Positions 5,859 to 12,631 of a stretch of DNA of 22,516 nt are shown here, in pieces. Made by a program: the position numbers and the translations under genes. The stretch is from contig CAWBUW010000005.1 of NCBI GenBank assembly GCA_963792075.1, positions 1-22,516 of the forward strand, given 5' to 3'. The stretch is from CAWBUW01 sp963792075 (lineage in GTDB: Bacteria; Chloroflexota; Anaerolineae; Anaerolineales; UBA4823). The notes beneath the pieces are model-generated. The model did no database searches and was not told the origin of the DNA. It was given only the letters and a program-made list of their open reading frames with translations. The stretch's first letter is position 1. Each line of letters opens with the position of its first letter.

Positions 5859-6920
5859 TTGAGCATACAGCCCGGGAAAAAATCCCTCTCTGAGCGTATT
5901 TTGAGAAGCTATGCCTTGCAGACGATTTTCAAGAAATTGATCATCGTCTGGGTGGTGGTGACGCTCTCATTCCTGATCGTGCGCGGCTTACCTGGTAACC
6001 CGGTGGACATCATGGTCATCAACCTTATGGATACGCAGGGCATTTCGGAAGACGAAGCGAAGACACGCGCGGCGAGCCTGCTGCGCCTGGATCTGGATGC
6101 ACCTCTGCACGAGCAGTATCTCGAATTCCTGGGCAACCTGGTGCGCGGCGACCTGGGGGATTCGTATGTGCTGTCACGTGGCAAGCCAGTGACTGAGATT
6201 GTCTTTCAGCGCCTGCCGTGGACCTTATTCAGCGTGGGCACGTCGTTGATCATCAGTTTTGTGGTGGGGATGTTTTTGGGCATGCTGGCGGCCTACCGGC
6301 GCAATTCGATGCTTGACCAGGTGCTGACCAACCTGAGTGCGATGGTCGGGGCAGTGCCGAACACACTCTGGGCAATCATCCTGGTGCTGCTGTTTGGCGT
6401 GATCTGGAAGATTGTGCCGCTCAACCTGATGCGCGGTTCGGTTTCGCCGGGCATCAAGGCTGGTTTTACGGTTGAATTTATCTGGGATGTGCTCAAGCAT
6501 TGGTTTGTGCCGGGGATCGTCTATGTGTTGACAACACTCGGCGGCTGGATGCTGTCGATGCGCTCCAGCACGGTGGCTGTACTGGGGGATGACTATGTGA
6601 CCGTGGCGAGGGCGCGCGGCCTGCCCGATTTTCGCATCATCACCGCTTATGTGGGGCGCAATGCCAGCCTGCCGCTGGTGACGGCGCTGGCGATTTCGAT
6701 CGGTTTCCTGCTGGGCGGTTCAACCGTGATTGAGTTCATCTTCGTCTACCAGGGGGTCGGGCTGCTGATGAGCCAGGCCATCGTCAAACGCGATTATCCG
6801 GTGATGCAGGGCATCCTGTTGGTGACGACGATTACCGTGATCATTTCCACCGCAATTGCCGATTTACTGTACGGCTGGCTTGATCCACGCATCCGCATTA
6901 CCGGCGGACAGGAGCAGTAA
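5859..6920 (+). CDS. ABC transporter permease, OppB/DppB family
   Basis: A 353-residue permease of the peptide/nickel importer family (BPD_transp_1), with a first membrane segment near the N-terminus, a large extracytoplasmic loop, and five more segments. The EAA-like cytoplasmic loop that contacts the ATPases reads DDYVTVARARGLPDFRI. The C-terminus LLYGWLDPRIRI is characteristic of OppB/DppB. Position between namZ and the second permease, and linkage to amino-sugar enzymes, suggests that the substrate is a muropeptide or MurNAc-peptide, as for Opp/MppA or Dpp in other bacteria; this is inference. The start is TTG 5859, set by its Shine-Dalgarno sequence. Confidence 0.9.
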   Translation: MSIQPGKKSLSERILRSYALQTIFKKLIIVWVVVTLSFLIVRGLPGNPVDIMVINLMDTQGISEDEAKTRAASLLRLDLDAPLHEQYLEFLGNLVRGDLGDSYVLSRGKPVTEIVFQRLPWTLFSVGTSLIISFVVGMFLGMLAAYRRNSMLDQVLTNLSAMVGAVPNTLWAIILVLLFGVIWKIVPLNLMRGSVSPGIKAGFTVEFIWDVLKHWFVPGIVYVLTTLGGWMLSMRSSTVAVLGDDYVTVARARGLPDFRIITAYVGRNASLPLVTALAISIGFLLGGSTVIEFIFVYQGVGLLMSQAIVKRDYPVMQGILLVTTITVIISTAIADLLYGWLDPRIRITGGQEQ

Positions 6921-6923
6921 CCC

Positions 6924-7850
6924 ATGACGACCATGACAAACAGATTGGCAGATTCCTGGCGCGAGATGGTCAAAACGCTCAAGCTAATTGCGCGCAATAA
7001 GATGGGCTTCCTGGGCTTTGTGATGCTGGTGACGTTGGTGCTGATGTCGTATGTCGGGCCGCTGGTTGTACCAGCAGAGAAGCGCGCTGATGTGAGCCAG
7101 ATTTATAAGCCGCCCTCCTGGGAGCATCCGTTGGGGACTGATTTCCAGGGTCGTGAGAACTGGGTCTTGCTGGTACATGGCGGTTCGGAGGTCATCGCAA
7201 TAGCCTTCCTGGCCGGAGTGATGACCACAATCATTGCGGTGTTGGTGGGCGCTTTTAGTGCTTTCCTGGGAGGCCGGGTGGACGAGGTGATCATGACCAT
7301 CACCGACGTCTGGCTGGCGCTGCCGCGCGGCATTTTGCTGGTCGTCGCAGCCTATTTTGTCTCGTTGGAGGACGTTTGGGCGCTGGCGTTGTTCCTGTCA
7401 GTCTTTGGTTGGCCCTCGCTGGCGCGGCAGGTGCGCTCGCAATTCCTATCGCTCAAGAAACGCGAATATGTGGAGGCGGCGCAGCTGCTCAACCTGGGGA
7501 CACCACACATCTTGTTCCGCGAGATGCTGCCTAATATGATGAGCTACATTCTCATCGCCCTGATCGAATTGATGACCGGGGCCATTTACTCGCAGACCTA
7601 CCTGGTCTTTCTCGGCCTGGTGCCGTTTGGCAATAATTGGGGCGTCTTGTTCAGCCTGGCGTATCAAAAAAATGCCATCTATAATTTCAACGCCATGTCG
7701 AGCCTGCTCGTGCCGATGGGCGGGATCGTGCTGCTGCAGCTCTCGCTGATCATGTTCTCGCGATCCTCGAAGAGGTCTTCAACCCGCGCCTGCGCACCGG
7801 AGTGTAACCATGAGTCACGACACCCTATCCATTCGCAACTTAACGATTGA
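6924..7850 (+). CDS. ABC transporter permease, OppC/DppC family (3' frameshift)
   Basis: The second permease of the importer, with the OppC N-terminal helix (ARNKMGFLGFVMLV), the GTDFQGRENW motif and the EAA loop EYVEAAQLLNLGTPHILF. As it stands the frame runs to 7850 and ends in an unrelated tail (SSKRSSTRACAPEC...), overlapping the next gene by 41 bases. From about 7762 the frame one base earlier encodes LEEVFNPRLRTGV and stops at TAA 7805-7807, two bases before the next ATG. That is the normal OppC C-terminus, so one base (probably a C in the TCCTCG stretch at 7764-7769) is missing. The intact protein would be 294 residues. Sequencing error and genuine mutation cannot be told apart here. 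The lost part is a C-terminal tail, so function may persist. Confidence 0.88.
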   Translation: MTTMTNRLADSWREMVKTLKLIARNKMGFLGFVMLVTLVLMSYVGPLVVPAEKRADVSQIYKPPSWEHPLGTDFQGRENWVLLVHGGSEVIAIAFLAGVMTTIIAVLVGAFSAFLGGRVDEVIMTITDVWLALPRGILLVVAAYFVSLEDVWALALFLSVFGWPSLARQVRSQFLSLKKREYVEAAQLLNLGTPHILFREMLPNMMSYILIALIELMTGAIYSQTYLVFLGLVPFGNNWGVLFSLAYQKNAIYNFNAMSSLLVPMGGIVLLQLSLIMFSRSSKRSSTRACAPECNHESRHPIHSQLND

Positions 7851-8838
7851 TTACCAGGCCAAGCGCGGTTCGGTTCAGGCGGTGCGGAATATCAACCTGG
7901 ATTTACATCGCAGCGAGGCGCTGGCATTGATTGGCGAAAGCGGCTCCGGTAAGACCACTATCGGCCTGGGGATTGTGCGCTTGCTGCCCTCCAACGCAAA
8001 AATTTCTTCCGGGACGATGATATTCCGGCAATTCGACCAGTCCGGGCAGGTGGCAAACGAATTCGATGTGCTGAAACTGGGCACCAGGGAAATGCGGGAT
8101 TTCCGCTGGAAGAACTGCGCCATGGTTTTCCAGGCGGCGATGAATGCCTTCAACCCGGTGCTTAAAATCCGTGACCAGTTTGGCGATACAGCCCGGGCGC
8201 ACGGCTACCTGCAAGGCGAAGCGCTGCGCCAACGCGCCTCCGAGCTGTTCGGGCTGGTGCGGCTCGACCCGGAGCGCATCTGGAATTCATATCCGCACGA
8301 ACTTTCGGGTGGGATGCGCCAGCGCGTGTTGATTGCGCTCGGACTGCTGCTTGACCCGCCGATGCTGATCCTGGATGAGCCGACCACCGCCCTCGACATC
8401 CTGACCCAGCGCAACATTATGGATGTGCTCAAAGATTTGCGCAGCAAGCTGCGTTTTTCGCTGGTCTTTATCTCACACGACCTGTCGCTGGCTGCTGAAC
8501 TGGCCGACCGGATCGCTACCGTTTACGCCGGGCGGATTGTGGAGCTGGGCAATGTCTACGACACTTTCCAGAACCCTCAGCATCCCTACACCATTGGGCT
8601 GATCGGCGCCGTCCCAACGCTGACCACGCATCGCGATAACGTCGGTTCCATCCCCGGTTCGCCGCCCGACCTGATTGACATGCCTACGGGCTGTAAATTC
8701 CATCCGCGCTGCCCGCTGGTAATTGAAAAATGCGTCAAAGAAGAACCGGTGCTCGTCCCCACCAGCGGGCCAGAACATCTCGCGGCCTGCTGGCGCTGGC
8801 AGGAAGCCAAACAAACGTTGATGCCCAACCCCAAGTAG
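7810..8838 (+). CDS. ABC transporter ATP-binding protein, OppD/DppD family
   Basis: A 342-residue ATPase with Walker A GESGSGKTT (42-50), Q-loop at Q108, signature LSGGMRQ (165-171) and Walker B LILDEP (186-191) followed by the D-loop TALD. The C-terminal oligopeptide-transporter extension has the cysteine pattern GCKFHPRCPLVIEKC, which in DppD/OppD proteins binds an Fe-S cluster. It forms a heterodimer with the next gene product and energises import through the two permeases. ATG 7810 has GGAG 7 bases upstream and starts two bases after the restored stop of the permease gene. Confidence 0.93.
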   Translation: MSHDTLSIRNLTIDYQAKRGSVQAVRNINLDLHRSEALALIGESGSGKTTIGLGIVRLLPSNAKISSGTMIFRQFDQSGQVANEFDVLKLGTREMRDFRWKNCAMVFQAAMNAFNPVLKIRDQFGDTARAHGYLQGEALRQRASELFGLVRLDPERIWNSYPHELSGGMRQRVLIALGLLLDPPMLILDEPTTALDILTQRNIMDVLKDLRSKLRFSLVFISHDLSLAAELADRIATVYAGRIVELGNVYDTFQNPQHPYTIGLIGAVPTLTTHRDNVGSIPGSPPDLIDMPTGCKFHPRCPLVIEKCVKEEPVLVPTSGPEHLAACWRWQEAKQTLMPNPK

Positions 8839-8847
8839 GACCACACG

Positions 8848-9861
8848 ATGACCACACCTTTGATTGAAATTAAACATCTGTCGCGCCGCTTCCAGGTCAA
8901 GCGTAATGTCTTTATCACCGCGGTCAGCGATGTGACATTAACCATCGATGCAGGCGAAATCGTCTGCCTGGTGGGTGAATCGGGCTGCGGGAAGACCACC
9001 ACCGGTAAAATGATTGCGGGGCTGCTCAAACCCAGTGATGGTCAGATCCTGTATAACGGGCAGGACATCACCCAGTTGAAAAAGGATGAGTGGAAGAAGT
9101 ATCGCCTGGGTGTGCAGATGATCCACCAGGACCCGTACGCCTCGCTCAACCCATCGCACACCGTCTACGACATCCTTGCTGCGCCGCTTAAACACCATCG
9201 CTTCAGCAGTTGGGAGAAGGAAACCCGCGACGCAGCCATCCAACTGCTCGAAAGCGTGGATTTGACCCCGGCCTCCGACCTGCTCGACAAGTTCCCGCAC
9301 CAATTGAGTGGCGGCATGCGCCAGCGGGTTTCGGTAGCCCGCGCCTTGACGGTCATACCGACCTTTATTATTGCCGATGAAGCTGTATCCATGGTTGATG
9401 TCTCCATCCGTATCAGCCTGCTCAATACCCTGCTCAAACTCAAGGAGAGCAATGGGCTGGCAGTGCTGTTCATCACCCACGACCTTGCGCTGGCAAAATA
9501 CTTCGCCTGGGAAGGCCGCGTGGGCGTGATGTACCTGGGTAAACTGGTGGAAGTGGCTCCCGCCCGGCAGCTGGTGGAAGCTCCGCAGCATCCCTACACC
9601 AAAGTCTTGCTTTCGGCCATCCCCGAAGCCGACCCCGACCGCACCCGCCACAAACAGCGCATCGAGCTCCGCAGTATGGATGTGCCCAGTCTGTTACGCC
9701 TGCCCCCTGGCTGCGCTTTCCACCCGCGCTGCCCGTTTTTCGCGGGGGAGAAGTGTGAAAAAATCATCCCCGAACTGACCACTTTCACCGATGGCTCGGC
9801 AGTGGCCTGTCACCCCGTCCGTGAGAAACGCCTCGGCGAAATCCGGGACATCAATGCCTGA
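8848..9861 (+). CDS. ABC transporter ATP-binding protein, OppF/DppF family
   Basis: A 337-residue ATPase with Walker A GESGCGKTT (43-51), signature LSGGMRQ (153-159) and Walker B FIIADE (173-178). The residues after Walker B read AVSMVDVS, where most OppF proteins have PTSALDVS-like sequence; the catalytic glutamate and D-loop aspartate are kept. The C-terminal cysteine motif GCAFHPRCPFFAGEKC is present, as in the partner ATPase. The gene starts 9 bases after its partner and its stop overlaps the following GNAT gene by 8 bases. Confidence 0.93.
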   Translation: MTTPLIEIKHLSRRFQVKRNVFITAVSDVTLTIDAGEIVCLVGESGCGKTTTGKMIAGLLKPSDGQILYNGQDITQLKKDEWKKYRLGVQMIHQDPYASLNPSHTVYDILAAPLKHHRFSSWEKETRDAAIQLLESVDLTPASDLLDKFPHQLSGGMRQRVSVARALTVIPTFIIADEAVSMVDVSIRISLLNTLLKLKESNGLAVLFITHDLALAKYFAWEGRVGVMYLGKLVEVAPARQLVEAPQHPYTKVLLSAIPEADPDRTRHKQRIELRSMDVPSLLRLPPGCAFHPRCPFFAGEKCEKIIPELTTFTDGSAVACHPVREKRLGEIRDINA

Positions 9862-10351
9862 ACTGACTTTCTCCCCTCTCCACACCCTCTCCGAGGCCGA
9901 AACCTGCGCCCGGATGATGGCAGATTCCGAGCCCTGGCTGACATTGAGCCGCGGCTATGAGGGGCTGCTCAAGGCCGTCCAGAACCCGGGGCGCGAGGTA
10001 TTTCTCGCCAAATCCGGGTCAGAGATCGCCGGGTTGGTGATGATCAACTTGCAGGGTGCGTTTATCGGCTATATCCAGGCGCTGTGCGTCGCCCCCGCCT
10101 GGCGGAACAAAGGAATCGGTGCAAAGCTGATGGCATTTGCCGAGCAGCATATTTTCAGCCAGACGCCGAATGTCTTTCTGTGCGTGTCATCCTTCAATTT
10201 GGAGGCACAAAGATTCTACACCCGGCAGGATTACGTGGAAATTGGTGTATTGAAAGATTACCTGATGACCGGGTATGACGAGATCCTGATGCGCAAGACG
10301 CTTGGACCGCTGGGGGGCTATCAGCCAACAGCTCGGGAGCAGGCACGATGA
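9854..10351 (+). CDS. Single-domain GNAT N-acetyltransferase
   Basis: A 165-residue GCN5-type acetyltransferase. The acetyl-CoA pyrophosphate loop RNKGIG follows the strand IQALCVAP, and NLEAQRFYTRQDY is the usual C-terminal motif, as in RimI-like enzymes. It starts at ATG 9854 inside the end of the ATPase gene and its TGA overlaps the next gene (ATGA, 10348-10351), so it is translationally coupled on both sides. The acceptor is unknown. Inside this operon an amino-sugar or a released amino acid or peptide amine is plausible. It differs from the two-domain GNAT at 14379 and is probably not redundant with it. Confidence 0.8.
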   Translation: MPELTFSPLHTLSEAETCARMMADSEPWLTLSRGYEGLLKAVQNPGREVFLAKSGSEIAGLVMINLQGAFIGYIQALCVAPAWRNKGIGAKLMAFAEQHIFSQTPNVFLCVSSFNLEAQRFYTRQDYVEIGVLKDYLMTGYDEILMRKTLGPLGGYQPTAREQAR

Positions 10352-10530
10352 GCTCTGATGCCGGTCAGGCCTGGTTCCGCCTGGGTGTGTTCCTCGTCTT
10401 GATGTCATTGATCATCTTGCCATTCCAGCGCCGCAACTCAGCTGAATTTGTTGTTACAGTGCTGGCTCTGATGGTCGGTTTACTGATGCTCGTGATTGTC
10501 ACGGTCATCATCAAGCTGTTCAATCGCTAA
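10348..10530 (+). CDS. Small two-helix membrane protein
   Basis: A 60-residue protein with two hydrophobic segments (about residues 10-26 and 34-57) joined by a short basic loop (QRRNS). It starts in an ATGA overlap with the GNAT gene, which supports real translation. I recognise no family. It sits between the ATPase/GNAT genes and the binding-protein gene, so it might assist the transporter or hold the GNAT at the membrane; nothing in the sequence decides this. Confidence 0.6.
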   Translation: MSSDAGQAWFRLGVFLVLMSLIILPFQRRNSAEFVVTVLALMVGLLMLVIVTVIIKLFNR

Positions 10531-10644
10531 ATGTGGCACGGGAAGTCCTCCCGCAGCCCCCAAAGGAGGTGGTTGCTTACCGAAAACCGTTTCAACATTC
10601 ACAGGTCGTTCAATATTCACAACCCTAATCCATAAGGAGAAGAA
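10531..10644 (+). other. Spacer before the binding-protein gene: hairpin, orphan Shine-Dalgarno, direct repeat
   Basis: This 114-base gap is one of the two longest inside the operon. It contains CGGGA/TCCCG (10539-10543 with 10549-10553), a very strong Shine-Dalgarno sequence AAAGGAGGTG (10562-10571) with no ATG behind it, and a 12-of-13 direct repeat, TTCAACATTCACA (10591-10603) and TTCAATATTCACA (10609-10621). From TTG 10573 a 20-codon frame runs to TAA 10633-10635, ending on the Shine-Dalgarno (AAGGAG, 10634-10639) of the next gene. The spacing to TTG is short (3 bases), so a leader peptide is only possible. No convincing promoter was found. Confidence 0.35.
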
Positions 10645-12552
10645 ATGCGTACTTACAAGCTTGTTTCAGTTTTGGTGCTCCTGGCTATGCTGTTCGCCGC
10701 TTGCGCTCCAGCCGCTACGGAAGCACCCGTTGTCGTGGAACCCACCACGGTTCCCACCAAGGTCCCCGAACCCACTGCGGTTCCCCCCACCAAAGCCCCT
10801 GAGCCGACAGCCGTTCCGACAGAAGCCCCGGCTCCCACTGCCACCCCTGAACCCAAGCCTCTTCCCGAAGGCGTGGTCAACATTCTGACCATCAAACTGC
10901 GCGAGGGACTCAAGTGGAGCGATGGCACCGACCTGACCTCCAAAGACCTGGTCGGCACCTACAACATCTACTGGGCGCAGAAGAATGCCACCTGGACTTA
11001 CCTCAAAGATGTGGTAGCTGTCGATGACTACACCGTCGAGTTCTGGATCAGCAACCCTGCCCCGCGCGCCCTGCGCTTAATCCTGCGCGGCTACCAGCCC
11101 GCACCTTACTCGCAGTACAGCAAATGGATGGACGAAGCCGCCAAACTGCGCGCAGATGGCAAAACCAATGACAGTGACGAAGCCAAAGCCCTGATCGATG
11201 ACCTGTATACCTTCAAGCCCGAAACCATCGTGGCCTACGGCCCCTTCATCATCGACCCGGCCTCCGTCACCGAAGCCCAGATGGAACTGGTCAAGAACGA
11301 TCTCGGTTACAACGCTGAGAAAATCGACATCGAGAAACTCCTGGTCTACTACGGCGAAACCTCCGTTTCCCTGCCGTACGTGCTCTCCAACGATGTCGAT
11401 TACAGCACGCATGCTTACACCCCGTCCGATGTTGAATCCATCAAAGCCATGGGGAACCTGAGCATCCTCAGCGGCCCGACTGGCACGGGTCCTGGGCTGT
11501 GGTTCAACGAAGCTTATGCGCCGGTCGCCAAGAAGGAAGTCCGCCAGGCCTTCGCTTATATCATTGACCGTGCCGAGAACGCCAAAATCGCCATGGGCGA
11601 GGCAGGCAAAGGGATTGAATACGAAGCTGGCTTTACAGACTTGCAGGTCCCGGCCTGGCTCACCCCCGAGACGATTGCCAAACTCAACCCTTACAAGGTG
11701 GATCTTGCCAAGGCCGAAGAACTGCTCACCAGCGTTGGCTACACCAAGGGCGCCAATGGCAAGTGGCTGACCGATACCGGCGAACCTTTCGCGGTTGAAC
11801 TTTCCGTCCCCAGCGATTTCCTCGACTGGCTCGCCTCGGCTGAAAATGCCGCCCAGCAGTTGAGTGCTTTCGGCATTGACGCTACCGTGCGTGGTTACCC
11901 CTCCTCCGAGCGTGCCACTGCCCAGAAGGAAGGCAAGTACCAGATCCTGGTTGACCTGGCCATTTACTACAACCCACCGCACCCCTTCACTTCCTTCAAC
12001 TACTACCTGACTGCGCCGCGCAATGCCCCCGAAGCCACCGACAATATGCCCGGCATGGGCTTCTCCTGGAAGCAGACTGTGGAAGGCAAGGAAGTCAACA
12101 TCCCTGACCTGCTCAAGCAAGCCTCCACTGGTTTCGACTTCGAAGCCCACAAGCCCGCCATCCAAACTCTGGCGCTGCTGGTCAACGAGGAACTGCCCGT
12201 CCTGGCGATGTTCGAACGCTATGCCACCGACGTCATCAACAAAGACACCCGCATCAGCGGCTGGCGCGATTTCAGCGATCCGATCTACCAGAACAACCAG
12301 GCTGACCTGTACATCGCCATCCAGCTGCTTGAGGGCGAGCTGAAAGTCTCGGCGACGGGGGACGGCACGTTCCATACCGTCTACCCCTATCCGCAGCCCC
12401 CGAACTACGACCTGAACTTCTTCACCACCTCCAGTCTGATGCAAGGCGCTGGCAATCCCTCATACAACGTCATGTACCCGCCTCTGTTCTACTACATGTG
12501 GGCTGACGCCTCATTCGTACCGGCTGTTGCCGAAAGTTACGAACTGCGCTAA
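10645..12552 (+). CDS. Lipoprotein solute-binding protein, OppA/DppA family (SBP_bac_5), apparently circularly permuted
   Basis: A 635-residue lipoprotein: signal peptide with lipidated C20 (LFAAC), then a Pro/Thr/Glu-rich linker (about 24-75). The SBP_bac_5 fold then starts abruptly at LTIKLREGLKWSDG (81-94). In ordinary family members that strand is preceded by 60-90 residues containing a YDLN/tLNP-type opening, YEPLF and VPALAESYEL. Here that segment is at the extreme C-terminus: TVYPYPQPPNYDLNFF...MYPPLFYYMWADASFVPAVAESYELR (578-635), immediately followed by the stop. A short linker KVSATGDGTFH precedes it, with codons (TCG GCG ACG GGG) unlike the rest of the gene. The domain therefore looks circularly permuted. 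ATG 10645 has AAGGAG 5 bases upstream. It should deliver peptides or muropeptides to the adjacent permeases. Confidence 0.88.
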   Translation: MRTYKLVSVLVLLAMLFAACAPAATEAPVVVEPTTVPTKVPEPTAVPPTKAPEPTAVPTEAPAPTATPEPKPLPEGVVNILTIKLREGLKWSDGTDLTSKDLVGTYNIYWAQKNATWTYLKDVVAVDDYTVEFWISNPAPRALRLILRGYQPAPYSQYSKWMDEAAKLRADGKTNDSDEAKALIDDLYTFKPETIVAYGPFIIDPASVTEAQMELVKNDLGYNAEKIDIEKLLVYYGETSVSLPYVLSNDVDYSTHAYTPSDVESIKAMGNLSILSGPTGTGPGLWFNEAYAPVAKKEVRQAFAYIIDRAENAKIAMGEAGKGIEYEAGFTDLQVPAWLTPETIAKLNPYKVDLAKAEELLTSVGYTKGANGKWLTDTGEPFAVELSVPSDFLDWLASAENAAQQLSAFGIDATVRGYPSSERATAQKEGKYQILVDLAIYYNPPHPFTSFNYYLTAPRNAPEATDNMPGMGFSWKQTVEGKEVNIPDLLKQASTGFDFEAHKPAIQTLALLVNEELPVLAMFERYATDVINKDTRISGWRDFSDPIYQNNQADLYIAIQLLEGELKVSATGDGTFHTVYPYPQPPNYDLNFFTTSSLMQGAGNPSYNVMYPPLFYYMWADASFVPAVAESYELR

Positions 12553-12574
12553 CCCTCTGAATCCGTTCTAAATT

Positions 12575-12613
12575 CCTCCCCCAAATTCCGCAAGTTGTGG
12601 AATTTGGGGGAGG
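12575..12613 (+). other. 15-bp perfect hairpin between binding protein and nagZ genes
   Basis: CCTCCCCCAAATTCC (12575-12589) pairs perfectly with GGAATTTGGGGGAGG (12599-12613), loop 9 bases; two more pairs (G-U and C-G) are possible within the loop. No T run follows, so it is not a classical terminator. It ends just ahead of the nagZ Shine-Dalgarno (AGAGGA near 12617-12622). Such intercistronic hairpins often stabilise the upstream mRNA of abundant binding proteins and lower downstream expression; that role is inferred. Confidence 0.65.
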
Positions 12614-12631
12614 GCCAGAGGATCCCTACTG

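Noticed and set aside
10571..10584. GGTTGCTTACC considered as a second operator of the GntR regulator
   Set aside because: The arm spacing is 5 instead of 4 bases and the core does not match the palindrome at 3945-3956.
10700..10870. Short tandem repeats, considered as a CRISPR-like or regulatory array
   Set aside because: They are in-frame Pro/Thr/Ala/Glu codon repeats encoding the flexible linker behind the lipobox.
11077..12444. A 455-codon open frame on the minus strand within the binding-protein gene
   Set aside because: It is the antisense shadow of a GC-rich gene with strong codon bias; it has no recognisable domain and no promoter or ribosome site.
12575..12613. Hairpin taken as the operon terminator
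   Set aside because: There is no T run, and the next gene begins 18 bases later with its ribosome site intact, so full termination is unlikely.
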